Positions 17,683 to 25,876 of a DNA stretch of 64,000 bases are shown here, one piece after another. Source of the DNA: CAYTLW01 sp964438735 (GTDB taxonomy: Bacteria; Myxococcota_A; UBA9042). The translations under genes and the position numbers were made by a program. The DNA is taken from the NCBI GenBank assembly GCA_964438735.1, contig CAYTLW010000004.1:72196-136195 (forward strand), written 5' to 3'. Every line of letters begins with the position of its first letter. Within the stretch, counting starts at the first letter, position 1. The notes beneath the pieces were generated by a model. It ran no database searches, was not told the origin of the DNA, and saw only the letters and a list, made by a program, of their open reading frames with translations.

Positions 17683-18876
17683 TCAGGTCAGCAGCTGCAA
17701 TCGTCCGCGCAGGAAGTCCCTGGCGACCACGCCGACGTGAACTTCGTCGGGGCCATCGGCGATGCGGGCGGCGCGGGCGTGTCGGTACCAGCCGGCGAAT
17801 GGCATGTCCTCGCTGTAGCCGAGTGCGCCGTGCATCTGGATGGCGTCGTCGAGCACGTCGCAGAGCATGCGGGCGCAGTGCAACTTGGCCATGGACGAAT
17901 AGCCGCGGGCCGCGGCGGGACCGTCTCGCTCGAGCACTCTGGCGCAATGCCAGGTCAACAGGTCGCCGGCGTGGATGGCGGTGGCGCCATTGGCGATGAA
18001 CTGTTGGACCAGCTGGTGTCTGGCCAGTGGCCGGCCGAAGCTCTGCCGTTCATTGACGTAGGCGCGGCAGAGGTCCAGCGCCCGATCTGCCAGACCGAGC
18101 CAGCGCATGCAGTGGGTCAGGCGCGCCGGGATGAGCCTCGCCTGGGCCAGCTCGAAACCCTGGCCGACCTCGCCGAGCAGGTTGTCGGTGCCCACCTGCA
18201 CGTCGTTGAACTGCAGCTCCGCCTCTCGATGCACGAGCAGCGGCTCTGCCATGACGCCCACGGTGCGCACATGCTCGATGCCTGGAGATTGCCGGTCGAC
18301 CGCGAAGAGGGTGGCACCTCGCCGCCGATCGTCCGAGGTGCGGGCCATGACGATCAGCATGGACGCCCGGCCGCCACCGGTGGCGAACCATTTGCGGCCG
18401 TTGATGCGCCAGCCCTCGCCGTCGGCGGTGGCCGTGGTCTGCAGGTTGTGGGGGTCTGCACCGGCACCTGGGGCGGGTTCGGTCATGCAGAATGCGCTGG
18501 TGATCTCGCCATCGCACATGGGCTTGAGCCAGCGCTGCCGCACCGCGGGTCCGGCCACGCGCAGGAGCAGGTCCATGTTGCCCTGGTCGGGCGCGTCACA
18601 GTTGAAGACCCGTGGGCCCACGAGCGAACGGCCCATCTCGCGAAACAGGGCGCACATGCCGATCACGCCCAGGTCCAGTCCGCCGTAGTCGGCCGGCAGG
18701 TGAGGTGCCCACAGACCTGCCGCCCGGGCGCCGACCTGCAGCTGACGCAGGGTGGTGTCCTCGCCGCGCCGATCCTCGGCGATGATGCGCGCCTCGTTGG
18801 TCAGCACGTGGCCGTCCATGAACTCGCGCACCTGGCGCCGCGTCCGCTGCAATGACTCCGACAGATTCCAGGGCAT
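17683..18876 (-). CDS. acyl-CoA dehydrogenase (ACAD10/11-like)
   Basis: 397 residues, the normal length for this flavoenzyme family. Visible signatures are the FAD/substrate loop A-F-C-M-T-E-P-A-P-G-A-G-A (~130-142), the W-x-I-N-G-R-K-W-F-A-T motif (~155-165), E-R-Q-S-F-G-R-P-L (FAD-dimer contact) and Q-M-H-G-A-L-G-Y-S near the C-terminus. It catalyses alpha,beta-dehydrogenation of an acyl-CoA with FAD. Last gene of a minus-strand operon after an APH-like kinase and a DUF6285 protein. That trio recalls eukaryotic ACAD10/ACAD11, in which a kinase domain and dehydrogenase cooperate on 4-hydroxyacyl-CoAs, so that substrate class is the best guess. Confidence 0.9.
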   Translation of the reverse strand: MPWNLSESLQRTRRQVREFMDGHVLTNEARIIAEDRRGEDTTLRQLQVGARAAGLWAPHLPADYGGLDLGVIGMCALFREMGRSLVGPRVFNCDAPDQGNMDLLLRVAGPAVRQRWLKPMCDGEITSAFCMTEPAPGAGADPHNLQTTATADGEGWRINGRKWFATGGGRASMLIVMARTSDDRRRGATLFAVDRQSPGIEHVRTVGVMAEPLLVHREAELQFNDVQVGTDNLLGEVGQGFELAQARLIPARLTHCMRWLGLADRALDLCRAYVNERQSFGRPLARHQLVQQFIANGATAIHAGDLLTWHCARVLERDGPAAARGYSSMAKLHCARMLCDVLDDAIQMHGALGYSEDMPFAGWYRHARAARIADGPDEVHVGVVARDFLRGRLQLLT

Positions 18877-18877
18877 G

Positions 18878-19180
18878 TCAGGGACTCCTTTGTCCGCCTT
18901 CGATGTGCTCGCTCAAGTCGAATCGGGGATTGGCCACGGCCAGTTGTTGGCGCAACCAGCGGGCGATGGCCTCGGGATCCTTGTCGTCCACCGCGGTGGA
19001 TTCCAGCCCCAATCCTGCGCCGACCTGCTGCAGCACACTGGCCGCAACAAGCAGTCGAAAGCGCAGCCCGGCGTCCTGCACCGCGGGCCTGACATCGGCC
19101 ATCAGGAAGCGCGCCACCCCCGCCAGCAGGGTGGGGTCGTCGGGGAATGGCGCAATCGCTTCGGTCGGCTCTGCACTCAT
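18878..19180 (-). CDS. DUF6285-type small protein of the ACAD/APH operon
   Basis: 100 residues from ATG 19180, helical, with L-x-x-V-x-R-F-L near the N-terminus and a W-L-R-Q-Q-L-A-V-A-N-P-R-F-D-L end. The ATG overlaps the TGA of the upstream kinase gene (ATGA), and one base separates its stop from the acyl-CoA dehydrogenase start. Small proteins of this type (DUF6285) occur between phosphotransferase and acyl-CoA dehydrogenase genes. The role is unknown; it may bridge the two enzymes. The longer upstream reading in the same frame is only the shadow of the kinase gene. Confidence 0.75.
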   Translation of the reverse strand: MSAEPTEAIAPFPDDPTLLAGVARFLMADVRPAVQDAGLRFRLLVAASVLQQVGAGLGLESTAVDDKDPEAIARWLRQQLAVANPRFDLSEHIEGGQRSP

Positions 19181-20226
19181 GGCTTCCTCCAGGCGGGTAC
19201 ACCGGTGCGAATCAGCCGCATGGCCTCCCACTCCATCTCCACCACGCGTCGTCCGATGGCCAGGTATTCCAGATCGAGCGCCTTGCCCGACAGGTAGCGC
19301 ATGGACTGCTGCACGGCACCTACGGCCCAGCGCGCGTTGCCCATCACCTCCCACCAATGCAGCCGGCGCTCGTCGACACGCACGCCAGCGGCCGCTTCGT
19401 AGGCCGCCAGGAAGGTGGCGCGGTCGCCGAATCCGCCGACCGGCTGGTCCAGCACGCCAAATCGCCAGTCGCGCACACAGATCCAGGACAGGTCCTCGGC
19501 GCGGCTGCCCCAATGGGCGAATTCCCAGTCCAGGATGCCGTGCAACCCGCTTTCGCCGACCATGAAGTTGCCCGTGCGGAAGTCGCCGTGCAGCAGCACA
19601 TGCTCTTCCGCGGCCGGCGCATTATCCGCCAGCCACCGGTTGAGCCAGCGCAGGGCGGGGCGTCGGCTCGGCAACTGGCCCAGGTTCGCGTCCAGGTCGT
19701 TCAGCGCGGCCGCTGCCGGATCGGTGCCAGGCGCCTCGCCGGCGAACAGCTGGGGCCCATCGTGAGGGCCGATGCTGTGGATCCGGGCCAGTTCTTCGGC
19801 CAGCACCGGGCCGAGCGTCTGCCGTGCCTCTGCCAGCTTCGGGTCGCCGACCACCTTGCGGCCGATGGCGACCCCGTCCACCCAGGGCATGAAGTAGGCC
19901 GAGGCGCCGGGACGGACGAGGTCCTCGGCGAGATGCTGCGCCGCCGGGGTGCGCACGCCGGCCGCCACCGCGGCGTTGATGACCGGCGCCTCCTGGCGTC
20001 TGGCGATGCTGCCCATCAGGGCGCTGCTGGCGTCCGAGCGCAGCACGAAACGCCGGCTGGTGGCGTCTTCGTAGACCACATCGACGGCGAAGTTCTCCTG
20101 GCATGCACCGCCAGCGAGCGGGCGCAATTCCACAGTGCTGACCGCGTCTTCCGACACCGCACGCAGGTGCTCGAGCACGCGCTGTTGCACTTGTCCGAGG
20201 TTGTCTGCGAGTTTGGCTGCCGTCAT
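19177..20226 (-). CDS. APH-family small-molecule kinase (ACAD10/11 kinase-domain-like)
   Basis: 349 residues from ATG 20226. Aminoglycoside-phosphotransferase fold with the Brenner motif H-G-D-F-R-T-G-N-F-M (catalytic Asp, metal-binding Asn) and the D-W-E-F-A-H-W-G Mg-binding motif; N-lobe lysine region F-V-L-R-S-D. In the neighbourhood of an acyl-CoA dehydrogenase and DUF6285 it is better read as a hydroxyacyl-CoA kinase of the ACAD10/11 type than as an antibiotic-resistance enzyme. First gene of its operon. Its start codon is only 18 bp from the divergent enoyl-CoA hydratase start, so each promoter must overlap the other gene. Confidence 0.88.
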   Translation of the reverse strand: MTAAKLADNLGQVQQRVLEHLRAVSEDAVSTVELRPLAGGACQENFAVDVVYEDATSRRFVLRSDASSALMGSIARRQEAPVINAAVAAGVRTPAAQHLAEDLVRPGASAYFMPWVDGVAIGRKVVGDPKLAEARQTLGPVLAEELARIHSIGPHDGPQLFAGEAPGTDPAAAALNDLDANLGQLPSRRPALRWLNRWLADNAPAAEEHVLLHGDFRTGNFMVGESGLHGILDWEFAHWGSRAEDLSWICVRDWRFGVLDQPVGGFGDRATFLAAYEAAAGVRVDERRLHWWEVMGNARWAVGAVQQSMRYLSGKALDLEYLAIGRRVVEMEWEAMRLIRTGVPAWRKP

Positions 20227-20244
20227 CGACCCAGGAGAGTGAAC

Positions 20245-20988
20245 ATGAGCGTTCGTGTCAACCATGAAGGACCCGTGACCGTGGTCACGATCGACCGACC
20301 CGACCGCCGCAACGCCGTCGATCGGGCCACCGCCGAGGGACTGGCGGACGCTTTCCGGGCGTTCGAGGCTGACGACAATGCGGCGGTCGCCATCCTGACC
20401 GGTGCCGGGCAGACGTTCTGCGCCGGGGCCGACCTGAAGGCCATAGCAGCCGGGGCGCCCAATCGTGTGGCGCCAGACGGCGACGGCCCCATGGGGCCCA
20501 CGCGCATGGAGTTGAGCAAGCCGGTCATCGCCGCGGTCGAAGGACACGCCGTGGCCGGTGGGTTGGAGTTGGCCTGCTGGTGCGACCTGAGGGTGGTGGC
20601 GAGCGATGCCGTGTTCGGCGTCTTCTGCCGCCGATGGGGCGTGCCGCTCATCGATGGCGGCACGGTCCGGCTGCCCCGACTGGTCGGCATGAGTCAGGCG
20701 CTGGACATGATCCTGACCGGGAGGGCCGTCGGCGCCGAAGAGGCCCTGCAGATGGGCCTGGCCAACCGCGTGGTGGCGACTGGACAAGCCCTGGCGGAGG
20801 CGGTGAAGCTGGCCGGCGAGGTGGCCGCCTTTCCGCAGATGGCCATGCGTGGCGACCGCGCCAGTGCGCGTCAGCAATGGTCGCTCAGCGAGCGCGACGC
20901 CCTGGCCAACGAGCTGGTGCACGGCGAGGCAGCCATGCGTCACGAGGCGGTGGCAGGCGCCCGACGATTTCGCGGAGATGCCACATGA
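20245..20988 (+). CDS. enoyl-CoA hydratase/isomerase family protein
   Basis: 247 residues, crotonase fold. Oxyanion-hole segments F-C-A-G-A-D-L-K-A-I (~58-67) and G-H-A-V-A-G-G-L-E-L-A (~100-110) are clear. The region normally holding the two catalytic glutamates reads F-C-R-R-W-G-V-P-L-I-D-G-G, without both glutamates, so it may be an isomerase/hydrolase-type member rather than a classical hydratase. Start ATG 20245 has AGGAGAG 6 nt upstream. Divergent from the ACAD/APH operon and probably part of the same acyl-CoA degradation pathway. Its stop overlaps the TrkA start (ATGA). Confidence 0.9.
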   Translation: MSVRVNHEGPVTVVTIDRPDRRNAVDRATAEGLADAFRAFEADDNAAVAILTGAGQTFCAGADLKAIAAGAPNRVAPDGDGPMGPTRMELSKPVIAAVEGHAVAGGLELACWCDLRVVASDAVFGVFCRRWGVPLIDGGTVRLPRLVGMSQALDMILTGRAVGAEEALQMGLANRVVATGQALAEAVKLAGEVAAFPQMAMRGDRASARQQWSLSERDALANELVHGEAAMRHEAVAGARRFRGDAT

Positions 20989-22370
20989 TCCGCAGCGAAC
21001 GCATCCTCATTCTCGGCCTCGGCGGCATTGGTTACTACCTCGCCAAACGTCTGGCGCACGACGGCCATGCCATCACAGCCATCGAGTCCGACGCCGAGAC
21101 CGTGCTGCGGGCCGATGCCGACATCGACGCCCGCACGGTGCACGGCAACGCGCTGACCTTTTCGTGTTGGAAGGGAGTCGCCGGTGAGTCTTTCGACTAC
21201 CTGATCGCCGTCACCGACAGCGACGCCGTCAACATCACCGCGTCGCTGATCGCCCATCGCTGCGGCGTGCAGCAGAAGATCGCCCGCATCCGCTCCCTGG
21301 AGCTCTGGCGCCCCGACGCCCTGCTTCGCAAGGAAGACCTGCACATCGACCTGATGATCCGCCCGGCCGAACTCACCGCCCTGGAGATCGCCCGCCTGCT
21401 CGAGGTCCGCTCGGGCAACATGGTCATCGACATCGATGATGGCGAGATGCAGGTGCTGGAGATCCCGGTCACCGAGAGCTCTCCCCTGTGCCGCAAGACG
21501 CTCATCGAGGCCGCGCAATTGCACGACGCCTTCCGCTTCCGCATCGTGGCCATCGCCCGTGGCATCCAGACCATCATCCCCGGCGGACACGACGTCATCC
21601 TGCCCAACGACCACATCTTCGTCCTGGCGCACCAGGCCAAGCTGCCCGATCTCATGGCCCTGGCAGGGCTGTCCGACCAGCGACGCCATCGGGTGATGAT
21701 CATCGGCGGTGGATTGATCGGTCAGCGTACGGCGCAGCTGCTCGAGCAGACGCACCCGGTCACCCTGATCGAGCGCGACGAGAAGCGGGCCGAAGAGCTG
21801 TCCTGCCTGCTCGACAAGACCCAATGCCTGCATGGGGACGGCGCCGACGCCGAGACGCTGATTCAGGCCGGGCTGTTGGAAGCCGACACCATCATCACCG
21901 CCACCAGCGACAACGAGACCAACATCATGACCGGTGTGCTGGCCAAGCATCTGCTGCGCACCCACGGCGATGGCGGCGATGGCGACGGCAAGACCATCGT
22001 GCTGGTCAAACGAGAGGAGTACGTGGCCCTGGCCTCGTCCATGGGCGCCGACATCGTGCTCAACAGCAAGGTCCTGGCCGGCAACGAGATCCTCAAACAC
22101 ATCCGCCGCGGTCAGCTGCTGGCGGTGGCCCACCTGCACGGCTGTGACGCCGAGGTCCTGGAGCTGGTGGCGGAGCCAGACGCGCCCATCACGCGCCGGC
22201 CGTTGCAGGATGTTTCAGGGCTGAAGGGTCGAATCCTGATCGGCGGCGTGTATCGAGAAGGCGTCTGGCGGATTGCGGTCGGATCGACGCGTATTGCGGC
22301 TGGCGAAAAGGTGATCGCGATCTGTTCATGTCACGATCAGCCACACTTGCAGCGGCTGTTCCTGAGCTGA
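20985..22370 (+). CDS. trkA: TrkA, NAD-binding regulatory subunit of Trk potassium uptake
   Basis: 461 residues, standard TrkA length (E. coli 458). Two RCK modules in tandem: Rossmann motif G-L-G-G-I-G (residues 10-15) and I-I-G-G-G-L-I-G (~236-243), each followed by the acidic ribose-binding residue and a TrkA-C domain. A cytoplasmic peripheral protein that binds NAD(H)/ATP and gates the TrkH/TrkG channel. No TrkH or other K+ channel gene lies in the window, so the partner must be elsewhere. The coupling to an enoyl-CoA hydratase (ATGA overlap) is not functionally obvious. Confidence 0.85.
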   Translation: MIRSERILILGLGGIGYYLAKRLAHDGHAITAIESDAETVLRADADIDARTVHGNALTFSCWKGVAGESFDYLIAVTDSDAVNITASLIAHRCGVQQKIARIRSLELWRPDALLRKEDLHIDLMIRPAELTALEIARLLEVRSGNMVIDIDDGEMQVLEIPVTESSPLCRKTLIEAAQLHDAFRFRIVAIARGIQTIIPGGHDVILPNDHIFVLAHQAKLPDLMALAGLSDQRRHRVMIIGGGLIGQRTAQLLEQTHPVTLIERDEKRAEELSCLLDKTQCLHGDGADAETLIQAGLLEADTIITATSDNETNIMTGVLAKHLLRTHGDGGDGDGKTIVLVKREEYVALASSMGADIVLNSKVLAGNEILKHIRRGQLLAVAHLHGCDAEVLELVAEPDAPITRRPLQDVSGLKGRILIGGVYREGVWRIAVGSTRIAAGEKVIAICSCHDQPHLQRLFLS

Positions 22371-22392
22371 TTTCGGACGTGGTTTGTGCCCG

Positions 22393-24441
22393 TCAGCGAA
22401 CGACCGCGCTTTGACAGAGCGCGCTGACCAGCGGCTCCAGGTCGTCGGTCCCGCTCGAAATCGCCGTCTCCAAGGCTCGGGCGTGGTCCCCGCAGGTGGT
22501 CAGCCCGTACATGCCAGCGCTGCCGGCGAGCTTGTGGGCAATAGCCGCGACACCCTGGCGATCCCCGGCCTGCCAGGACGATTGCAATTCAGCGATGCGA
22601 TCGGGCAGGCGTTCCTCGAACTGCTGCTTCTGCACTGCCAAGGCCCGGGCGAGAATCTCCTCGGCGGCCGGGCGGGCCTGTTCGTGCTCGTTGCACTCGT
22701 CCGCTTCGACCTGGCGGCTCGCCGCCTCCGGCAGCAGGTCGGCCATGGCCGATAGCAGCACGGCGAAGTCCACGGGTTTGGTCACATAGCCGTCGCAACC
22801 GGCGGCCAGGCATCGTTCGCGGTCGCCGGCCATGGCGTGCGCCGTCAGCGCGATGACCGGACCGCCATGACCATCTGCGCGCAGCCTGCTGGTGGCGGCA
22901 TAGCCGTCGAGCACGGGCATCTGCATGTCCATCAAGATCATGTCGAAGGCCTGGCCACCAGCGGCTGCCTCGCGGACGGCGTGCAGCGCCGCGCCGCCAT
23001 TGTCCACCAACTCCACAGAGGCACCCGCGCGCTCGAGGTGGAGCGCGATCAGTCGGCCGCTGTCAGCGAAGTCCTCGGCCAGCAGCACGGACACATCGGT
23101 CAGGTCCAACTGGTGCACTGCCTGCGGCTTGCTCGCCTGTCGCAGCCCCCCACGTGCAGGATCGCGCAGCCCGGCCGCCTCGTCGGCCGAGACCGGCAGG
23201 ATCAGCCGGAAGCAGCTGCCCACATCCACCGTACTCTCCGCTTCCAGGCGGCCGCCCATCAACTCGGCCAGCTGTCGCGAGATGGTCAGGCCCAGTCCCG
23301 TGCCACCGTATACGCGGGCCGTGCTGGCGTCGGCCTGCACGAAGGGCTGAAAGAGAGACTCCAAGCGGGCCTTGTCGACGCCGATCCCGCTGTCGATGAC
23401 CTCGAGCCGAAGTTCTCGATTTCCTTCGGCCAGGGCGACCCGAATTCGGACCCTGCCCTTGCGTGTGAACTTCACGGCGTTGCCCATCAAGTTGAGCAGC
23501 ACCTGCTTGAGCCGCAGGGGATCGCTGTGCAGTCGTTCGGGCACCCGCGTGGCGTACTCGATGCCGAACTCCAGCCCCCGTACGTTCGACTGGACCCTCA
23601 TCAGCGAGGCCACATCCTCGACCACCGCCTGGACGTCGACGGGTACCGACTCCACGAGCAGCTCGCCTGCCTCGATCTTGGCCAGGTCGAGCACCTGGTT
23701 GACCAGATCGACCAGGTGAGCGCTGTTGCGCTGGATCACCTGCGTGGCTTGTTCACGTTCATCGGCGCTGACTCGCGGGTCGGATAACAGGTCACCGTAG
23801 CCGGTGATGGCTGCCAGCGGCGTGCGCAATTCGTGGCTCATGTGGGCGAGGAAGGAGGACTTGGCCGAAGACGCTGCCTGGGCAGCCGCCGTGGCGCGAC
23901 GAAGGTTCTCCGTAGCCACAGCGAGCCGCTTGCCCCGCTGACGCATGGCCTCTGCTACTGGCGCAGTCACCATGGCGACGGCCAGCATGGCCAGTCCGGG
24001 TACCAGCCACGCCATCGTCGGCCCGGCCATGTGCTGCCAGGCGCCCAGTACCAGGACGATGAGCGCGACCTCTGCCGCCAACGCCGCGCCAAAGCTCAAC
24101 AGGTAGGGGACCGCGACGATGGCCGGCAGCGCCACCACCCACGCTTCCGTCGTCGGCCCGCCGAGCCACGCCAGCGGCGGCAGCAGCAGCAGCGACAGGC
24201 CGGCTCGCGCGCCGTCGAGCGCCCTACCTGGCTCCTCACCCCGTTCGATGCGCCGCTTGATGATGACATTCAGCGCGATATTGCCGGCCACAAAGAGCAC
24301 GGACACGATGGCTGCGAGCCAGGGGTGTGCGGACCCGGCCACCACGTAGGCGCACGTCAGGACCACGGGCAAGGGCATCGCCTTGTCCAGGAACTGGCTG
24401 CCAGCGGTTTCGAATGACTGCTGGCTGTGCGTGTTGTTCAC
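22393..24441 (-). CDS. hybrid sensor histidine kinase with receiver and Hpt domains
   Basis: 682 residues. Five to six hydrophobic segments (residues ~22-165) with no large periplasmic loop, then HisKA (H203 in H-M-S-H-E-L-R-T-P), HATPase_c (N-box N-L-M-G-N-A-V-K-F ~318-326; G-box G-T-G-L-G-L-T-I-S ~385), a receiver domain with the phosphoacceptor in M-I-L-M-D-M-Q-M-P (~500) and K in V-T-K-P, and a C-terminal Hpt domain (I-A-H-K-L-A-G-S-A-G, ~640). A full four-step phosphorelay in one chain; the output regulator is not adjacent. Signal probably membrane-associated or intracellular. Convergent with trkA, with a 22-bp gap. Confidence 0.93.
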   Translation of the reverse strand: MNNTHSQQSFETAGSQFLDKAMPLPVVLTCAYVVAGSAHPWLAAIVSVLFVAGNIALNVIIKRRIERGEEPGRALDGARAGLSLLLLPPLAWLGGPTTEAWVVALPAIVAVPYLLSFGAALAAEVALIVLVLGAWQHMAGPTMAWLVPGLAMLAVAMVTAPVAEAMRQRGKRLAVATENLRRATAAAQAASSAKSSFLAHMSHELRTPLAAITGYGDLLSDPRVSADEREQATQVIQRNSAHLVDLVNQVLDLAKIEAGELLVESVPVDVQAVVEDVASLMRVQSNVRGLEFGIEYATRVPERLHSDPLRLKQVLLNLMGNAVKFTRKGRVRIRVALAEGNRELRLEVIDSGIGVDKARLESLFQPFVQADASTARVYGGTGLGLTISRQLAELMGGRLEAESTVDVGSCFRLILPVSADEAAGLRDPARGGLRQASKPQAVHQLDLTDVSVLLAEDFADSGRLIALHLERAGASVELVDNGGAALHAVREAAAGGQAFDMILMDMQMPVLDGYAATSRLRADGHGGPVIALTAHAMAGDRERCLAAGCDGYVTKPVDFAVLLSAMADLLPEAASRQVEADECNEHEQARPAAEEILARALAVQKQQFEERLPDRIAELQSSWQAGDRQGVAAIAHKLAGSAGMYGLTTCGDHARALETAISSGTDDLEPLVSALCQSAVVR

Positions 24442-24738
24442 CAGGAGCTCCGCAGCAGCCGTGGGCGGGTGTGCGCTGTGCCACTTCTATGCCAGAAGGC
24501 TGCCCGTTTCGTCTACGGAACGGCCCCCGACGACGACCGTGCCAGACCTGGCCAAGCGGGCGCTGCAAGCGCACAGCCGGCACAAGCGATGACCGCAATT
24601 GCAGTCAGCTCGAGTCCGCCCCCGCTGGCCATGCTGACGTCAGCGCTCCTGGCCGCCCGACCTCGCCTTCACCGCGACCCGACAGCGGTGGTAGGCTCTC
24701 CCTTGTGGAGCACGACCGCTCCCTGTTGGAGAGTGCAT
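24442..24738. promoter_or_regulatory. divergent intergenic region between the hybrid kinase and a membrane-protein gene
   Basis: 297 bp between the outward-facing starts at 24441 (minus) and 24739 (plus). It must carry both promoters. No convincing -35/-10, operator palindrome or RNA element was seen. The only clear site is GGAGAG 5 nt before the plus-strand ATG. Confidence 0.35.
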
Positions 24739-25317
24739 ATGCCCCCCCCACCCGCCCTCGCGTTGATCCTGGTCGCCGCCGCGCTGGCCATCGCAGGCGC
24801 TCGCATGGCCTGGCTTCTGGGCAACATGAACGTGAACGTGCCGGCGTTCACCGCCGTGGTCCTCAAGCTGTTGATGTCCGGCAACCAGGACCGGGCGCGC
24901 AAGATCTGCAACGCCACTCCCAGGGTGCCCCTGGCCATCGGTGTTCGCTTGATGTTGGAGAGCGTCGACGGCGTGGACGATGACGCCGAGCTCAGACGCC
25001 GCCTCGGACCGGTGTGGCTCAAGCAGGTGCTCGGCCTGCGACCAACATTGCGGCGATTCGACCAGGCGACCCGGCTGGTGCTCGGCCTGGCCGGCGCCGG
25101 CGTCGTGTTATCGCTGTTTGGCGGCGGCGGTCTGCACCCGATGATCCTGGGGCCCGTAGTGGCCACCGCGGTCGTCGCCGCGGCGACCGAGTTCAAGCTG
25201 CGCCAGGTAGAGGCCGCGACCTTGGAGAGCTGGGAGCGGGTGCTGGACTTCCTGGCCCGCGGGCTGCGCGACGAGGTCATCGCCGAGTATGAGCGCAAGG
25301 GCCTCGATGTGAATTGA
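24739..25317 (+). CDS. membrane protein of unknown function (weak MotA/TolQ-like look)
   Basis: 192 residues from ATG 24739, chosen because GGAGAG precedes it. The longer in-frame extension upstream lacks coding character. Hydrophobic helix at residues ~5-27, a cytoplasmic helical stretch with V-V-L-K-L-L-M-S-G-N-Q-D-R-A-R-K-I-C-N reminiscent of MotA/TolQ/ExbB family loops, then two C-terminal hydrophobic segments (~112-150) and an amphipathic tail. Too short and diverged to call a proton channel. 46 bp upstream of two PH-domain membrane proteins on the same strand, likely one transcription unit. Confidence 0.6.
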   Translation: MPPPPALALILVAAALAIAGARMAWLLGNMNVNVPAFTAVVLKLLMSGNQDRARKICNATPRVPLAIGVRLMLESVDGVDDDAELRRRLGPVWLKQVLGLRPTLRRFDQATRLVLGLAGAGVVLSLFGGGGLHPMILGPVVATAVVAAATEFKLRQVEAATLESWERVLDFLARGLRDEVIAEYERKGLDVN

Positions 25318-25363
25318 GGTTGGCGCCGCCGTTGCGGGTCCAATCGTCGAATCGGGAGCGGCC

Positions 25364-25876
25364 ATGAACGATGACGCCATCTTCGCCATCGAACGTCCCG
25401 ATGACAGCCTGCTCAAGCTCTACGTGATCCGTTCGCTGGTGCTGGGCCCCCTGTTCTGGGTGATGTTGCTGCCGCTGTACTTCCGCTTTCGCACGCTGCG
25501 TTATCGATTCGATGATGAAGGCGTGTCCATGAGCTGGGGCATCCTCTTCCGACGCGAGATCCACCTGACCTACGCGCGCATTCAGGACATTCACCTGGTC
25601 AGCGGCTTCGTGCAGCGCTGGCTGGGCCTGGCCGACGTGCTGGTGCAGACCGCGTCGGGCAACGCGGGCGCCGAGATGCGCATCGAAGGCATGCTGGAGT
25701 GCGGCGATGTGCGCGACTTCCTCTATCGGCGCATGCGCGGCGGCGACAAGATCGAAGCGCCGGCCAGCAAGGATACCGACGGCGCAGATGACGAGCTGGT
25801 CGACCTGCTGCACGCCATGCGCGATGACCTGGCCGCCGTACGCACGGCCATCGAGGGCGGGGGCGCAGATGTTTGA
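25364..25876 (+). CDS. bacterial PH-domain (YdbS/YdbT-like) membrane protein
   Basis: 170 residues. One hydrophobic hairpin (~22-42), then a bPH_2/DUF304 pleckstrin-homology-like domain with L-R-Y-R-F-D-D-E-G-V, I-L-F-R-R-E-I-H-L-T-Y-A-R-I-Q-D-I and the L-G-L-A-D-V-L-V-Q-T-A-S strand-turn (~60-115). The acidic C-terminal tail is probably helical. GGGAG lies 5 nt before the ATG. Overlaps the next PH-domain gene by 8 bp. Members of the family sit at the membrane; function mostly unknown. Confidence 0.8.
   Translation: MNDDAIFAIERPDDSLLKLYVIRSLVLGPLFWVMLLPLYFRFRTLRYRFDDEGVSMSWGILFRREIHLTYARIQDIHLVSGFVQRWLGLADVLVQTASGNAGAEMRIEGMLECGDVRDFLYRRMRGGDKIEAPASKDTDGADDELVDLLHAMRDDLAAVRTAIEGGGADV

Noticed and set aside
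14574..17999. 1141-codon plus-strand open frame opposite the Ser/Thr kinase
   Set aside because: It is the antisense shadow of a GC-rich gene. The translation is low-complexity Gly/Gln/Arg/Ala without domains, while the minus strand has clear kinase motifs.
19177..20226. Aminoglycoside-resistance gene
   Set aside because: APH-fold motifs are present, but the operon with acyl-CoA dehydrogenase and DUF6285 fits a metabolic kinase much better.
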